Shown: in pieces, positions 60,968 through 64,000 of the stretch
How positions within the stretch are numbered: position 1 is the first letter of the stretch
How the letters are laid out: every line of letters begins with the position of its first letter
Assembly (NCBI GenBank): GCA_020849535.1
Contig: JADLGB010000143.1
Span: 1 to 64,000, forward strand
Reading direction: 5' to 3'
DNA length: 64,000 nucleotides
Origin: Candidatus Hydrogenedentota bacterium
GTDB taxonomy: Bacteria; Hydrogenedentota; Hydrogenedentia; Hydrogenedentales; SLHB01
Program-made: the position numbers and the translations under genes
Notes under the pieces: generated by a model
Told to the model about the DNA's origin: nothing
Seen by the model: only the letters and a program-made list of their open reading frames with translations
The model's database searches: none

Positions 60968-63304
60968 TCACTTATGCGATATCCACGCGACTGCGGCGTC
61001 GTGCCACTTGAGGAGGCTGCTGTGTCCGGGGACGAGGACCACCTGCAGGGTCACGTCCGGTGGGAGGCCCCGTTCCTGGGCGGCCGCGGCCACCCGCCGT
61101 GCGAATGCGACGGCCTGGTCCGTGCCCACACGATCATCCGCGTTGCCGATGATGATCCAGAGCGGACGATTGCACAGCGCGGCGGCGCTGTTCTGGAGGT
61201 CCAGTTGGCGCGTAAATGGGTCAGCGTCCAATCCTTCAAACTCGCGCAGGGCCGGCAGTTCAGTCACGGGGGCGTACGCGGCGACGGCGCGGATCTTCGG
61301 GTTGGCCGTGGCGGCCTGGCACGCCATGTAGCCACCGCGCGAAGTGCCCTCCGCGTAGATGCGTTCCGGATCGGCGATGCCGCTTGCCACAAGATGGTCG
61401 AGGACATCGTTCACGCGGCGTTGCCAGTCCGCCACGATGTTCTCGCCTTTCTCGACGCGGTCGCGCCAACCTTCGAGCTGCTGGCGCTCGCCTTCGCGAT
61501 GGTCCGTGCCGTGGCAGGGCAGGTCGAGGGCGATCACGTTCCAGCCGCGCGAGTGAAGGATGCGCGGCGAAGACCCATACATCACGTGCGTGAGTGTCTC
61601 GTCCGCCGTGGTCGCGCAGACCAGCAGCGTTGGCGCGGGTTGCTTGGCCGCCGGGAGGATAGAGAATGCCGTCCCCGTGGGTGTGGTTCGTGCTTCCGGT
61701 GTAGATGCTGCTGGCGCCTGACGGTTGCGCAGATACAGGGCGTAGACGCGTGGTTCCAGCGTGCCTTCACGCTTCGCGTGCACGCGGAAGCGGACCGTCT
61801 TTCCCGAATGGGCGTCCAACGTACCGCCCGGCCACGCTACGGGACAGTCCAGCCCTTCGGTCCCGTCGACGGTCCCGGCGAGGTCCTCAGAGTATTCAGG
61901 GAGAAGGTTGAAGCGCTCGTCGCTGATTTCTACGCGCAAACCTGAGACACCATCGGCGTTCAAGAAGAGTTCGCAGCCGTCTTCAGGCAGGGTTACCGGC
62001 GTGGTCCAGAACGACCCCTCGTTCTTGCCGGGGACGAGCCCGAGCGCGCCCCAGCGGTCGCGGGGCAGTGTGGCGAGCGCGATCTCGGCGTAGTAGTCCT
62101 GCTCTTCGATGCCCGGCTTCAAGGACCCTGCGTTGCGCCAGCGGCCATGGTAGATGCGCGTCTCGTCACCCACGTTCAGGATGCCGTTGGCTTGGCAAAG
62201 GACCGTGTTGTAGTTCTTTCCAGGCACCGGCGTGACGGGGGATTCAGCCGTCGAAAGCCAGGTGTGGCCCTTCACCGGCTCGCGAAAGGCCAGTCCGTCA
62301 TTACTGACGACGAGGCCCAGGTCGCCGGAGATGTTCGCGAACTCGGCGTCGTTGTGCCAAACGCAGTAGAGACCCACCAGCACGTTTCCGAAACTCGCCG
62401 CGCCCACGCCCAGGTGCACCTCGTCGCGCCGCGGGCCGTCGGCGTAGGGCAGGGCGAAGGACTCCGCGCACTCCGGGATCCAGTGGTCGAAGTCCGCTGA
62501 GATCCACGCGGCCCCTTGCCGCCCGCGCTCGCGTCCGGACTCGCCGGGCAGGAAGGTCTGCGCGTTTGCGAAGAAGTAGCGATTGTGCTGGTAGAAAGAT
62601 GCGTGTTCGAGAAACGCTTCGATCGGCGGTTTCTCCGCCGCGGTCCAATGGATGCCGTCAGGACTGACCGCGAGCCGCATGGTCGGATAGTCGTAGGGGT
62701 CGTACTGCGTCCAGAAGGCGAGCTTGTAGCGGCGCGCGGGGTCGGGGTCCGCGTCGTCGCGGACCACGCACGCGTCGCCTGTCAACGCACTGGGCAGGTC
62801 GAACGCGTTGTTGTCGCGACTGCCTTTGAAGAGTAGTTGCCCGAGGTTCGGCTTGGTCCAGTTCAGGCCGTCGTCGCTTTCCGCGTAGCAGAGTGGCCCG
62901 GGGATGATGTTGCCTTTCCAGCGGTCCGCCTGTGCCGTCAATGCCGGAGTCCAATCCGGGTTTCGCCCAAGATGGCAGGCGTAATACCACATGCGGAACT
63001 TGCCGTTCTCAAAGAGCACCGTGCCGTAGAAATGCGTGGCGAGGTAGTCCGGCGCGTTGGGGTTGTCGCGCGTGGGCGTCAGCACAGGCTCGGGATGTAC
63101 GGCGGGTTTGCTGAGATACAGGCACATGTCGCGCTTCAACGACAGCGACACATCGTCGATGGCCAGCAGAACGGCCTCTCCCGGCACGCGGATGCCCGTC
63201 GACGGGAAACTGAACGCACCACCATCTGCGTGGCCCGCACCCGCGGAGAACATGGCCGCCAGGCCGACCGCCAGCAACAGTGTCAGGGAACACCACCGCA
63301 TCAT
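60968..63304 (-). CDS. Secreted sugar-propeller/alpha-beta-hydrolase fusion
   Basis: A 778-aa exported protein (signal peptide ending AGHADG). Residues about 40-430 are GH32/GH43-like propeller blades (FENGKFRMWYYACHLG, PLCYAESDDGLNWTKP, MRLAVSPDGIHWTA); about 430-530 is a beta-rich segment. Residues about 540-775 are an alpha/beta hydrolase with nucleophile elbow GTSRGG, a later GNADDRVGT for the Asp and PGHSSLLKWHDA for the His. It may deacylate a glycan that the propeller part binds or cleaves. The gap downstream holds repeats. Confidence 0.78.
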   Translation of the reverse strand: MMRWCSLTLLLAVGLAAMFSAGAGHADGGAFSFPSTGIRVPGEAVLLAIDDVSLSLKRDMCLYLSKPAVHPEPVLTPTRDNPNAPDYLATHFYGTVLFENGKFRMWYYACHLGRNPDWTPALTAQADRWKGNIIPGPLCYAESDDGLNWTKPNLGQLLFKGSRDNNAFDLPSALTGDACVVRDDADPDPARRYKLAFWTQYDPYDYPTMRLAVSPDGIHWTAAEKPPIEAFLEHASFYQHNRYFFANAQTFLPGESGRERGRQGAAWISADFDHWIPECAESFALPYADGPRRDEVHLGVGAASFGNVLVGLYCVWHNDAEFANISGDLGLVVSNDGLAFREPVKGHTWLSTAESPVTPVPGKNYNTVLCQANGILNVGDETRIYHGRWRNAGSLKPGIEEQDYYAEIALATLPRDRWGALGLVPGKNEGSFWTTPVTLPEDGCELFLNADGVSGLRVEISDERFNLLPEYSEDLAGTVDGTEGLDCPVAWPGGTLDAHSGKTVRFRVHAKREGTLEPRVYALYLRNRQAPAASTPEARTTPTGTAFSILPAAKQPAPTLLVCATTADETLTHVMYGSSPRILHSRGWNVIALDLPCHGTDHREGERQQLEGWRDRVEKGENIVADWQRRVNDVLDHLVASGIADPERIYAEGTSRGGYMACQAATANPKIRAVAAYAPVTELPALREFEGLDADPFTRQLDLQNSAAALCNRPLWIIIGNADDRVGTDQAVAFARRVAAAAQERGLPPDVTLQVVLVPGHSSLLKWHDAAVAWISHK

Positions 63305-63333
63305 CAGTCCCTGCCTTTCCGTGGGAATCTGCG

Positions 63334-63480
63334 CGTAGGGCGGGATTTGTTCCCGCCCATCTTGATCTCGTGAGATTCATGACTGACCGATGAAGAAGGC
63401 GGGAATCAATCCCGCCCTACGAAGACGACTCGCTCTTCGGCAAACTGTCGCAAGTTGGGGCGGGACTCCGCCGGAGCGTG
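63334..63480. repeat. Direct repeat unit 1 (about 147 bp)
   Basis: Starts cgtagggcgggatttgtt and includes its inverted form gggcgggaatcaatcccgccctacg, then ctcttcg...gtcgcaagttg and gggactccgccggag. A second copy follows at 63583-63730. Each unit can fold into a long hairpin. It lies upstream of the propeller/hydrolase gene. Confidence 0.8.
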
Positions 63481-63582
63481 AGGTCAGTGTCTAATGCGGG
63501 TATGATACCTTGCGCATGGCAACGCCTTACAGTGACGGGTCTTGGAGCGCAAGCGGGTCAATTGAGATGCATGACCGGTCTT

Positions 63583-63730
63583 CGTAGGGCGGGATTTGTT
63601 ACCGCCCATCTTGGCCTCGTGCGATTCATGACCGCCCCGCGAAGAAGGCGGGAATCAATCCCGCCCTACGAAGACGATTCTCTCTTCGACAAGATGTCGC
63701 AGGTTGCGGTGGGACACCGCCGGAGAGCGC
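63583..63730. repeat. Direct repeat unit 2 (about 148 bp)
   Basis: Same order and ends as 63334-63480 with about a dozen substitutions. The 102 bp between the two units show nothing recognisable. Confidence 0.8.
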
Positions 63731-63737
63731 AGCCTCG

Positions 63738-64000
63738 TTAGAAGGTATAACCCACCGCGAGGCCGACGCTGTTGGCGCCGGCATTGTCTTCGCTCAGGCC
63801 GCCGTTGGAGATGTGCTGGACCTGCAAGGTCACGTGCCAGTTGCTCTTGAATTGATACCCGAGGCCGCCTTCCAGGAGGAAGTCCATGGTCGCATCATTG
63901 CCTTCGATGTGGTTGGAGTGGAACAGGACGCTGGCACCCCCTTCCACGAACACCCCGTCGCGGGTGTCCTTGTTCTGGTAGACGCGCGAGGCGATGCCGA
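63738..64000 (-). CDS. PagL-like lipid A 3-O-deacylase / acyloxyacyl hydrolase, 3' part only
   Basis: The last 87 residues of a gene that continues past the window end. The frame ends with WHVTLQVQHISNGGLSEDNAG and VGLAVGYTF; the HISNG stretch matches the catalytic His-Ser region of PagL outer-membrane deacylases, and the final aromatic residue fits a beta-barrel C-terminus. This implies an outer membrane. The start is not visible. Confidence 0.7.
   Translation of the reverse strand, partial: GIASRVYQNKDTRDGVFVEGGASVLFHSNHIEGNDATMDFLLEGGLGYQFKSNWHVTLQVQHISNGGLSEDNAGANSVGLAVGYTF

Noticed and set aside
60698-61945. 415-residue plus-strand frame
   Set aside because: It begins in a repeat element and runs antisense to the propeller/hydrolase fusion, without known motifs.

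Overview
The window is chromosomal DNA, mostly GC-rich, from a free-living bacterium. No rRNA or tRNA gene was seen, so taxonomy is inferred. Several traits fit Candidatus Hydrogenedentota or a nearby PVC-like group: many secreted sugar-active beta-propeller proteins, a sigma factor fused to a membrane segment and a long surface-type repeat region, RAYT transposases and families of dispersed palindromes. This assignment is low confidence.

Layout. 1-6.3 kb: REP-like remnant, alpha-fucosidase, propeller hydrolase, dgkA, a tiny GspF-N-like protein and a large (alpha/alpha)6 glycosidase. 6.3-9.2 kb: SHOCT membrane protein, then a triplicated mobile module of 42-bp minisatellites, hairpin clusters and two IS200-like transposase genes. 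9.2-12.9 kb: secreted propeller protein and ilvD. 13.1-20.1 kb: complete hydroxyectoine locus on one strand (ectR, ectABCD, ehuBCDA). 20.1-22.7 kb: dnaN between two gene-free stretches rich in DnaA boxes, a candidate replication origin without dnaA. 22.7-36.8 kb: PilB/GspE ATPase, membrane-anchored sigma-factor fusion, nrdR, rsmD, an epimerase/aldolase pair, recG and a beta-helix/propeller protein. 36.8-43.8 kb: cation antiporter, a 1.3-kb repeat-filled gap, a propeller hydrolase, small membrane protein, YceI-like protein and glycosyltransferase. 44-48.2 kb: a sugar ABC importer with two unusual fusions. 48.1-53.5 kb: rsmG carrying two perfect parS sites, apgM, cimA and a secreted nitrilase-fold amidohydrolase. 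53.5-57.4 kb: a possible integrated island (PLD-helicase plus BlaI-type repressor) between 45-bp direct repeats. 57.4-64 kb: a sulfatase-like lipoprotein, SDR, queC, a propeller/esterase fusion and a partial PagL-like gene.

How it works together. DnaA boxes around dnaN and parS about 26 kb away suggest the window lies near the chromosome origin. The ect/ehu block would make, hydroxylate and re-import ectoine under a MarR-type regulator, pointing to osmotic or heat stress. Secreted glycosidases, propeller enzymes and the fused sugar importer indicate growth on complex glycans. cimA and ilvD together suggest isoleucine synthesis from pyruvate via citramalate. At least four repeat families fill the intergenic spaces.
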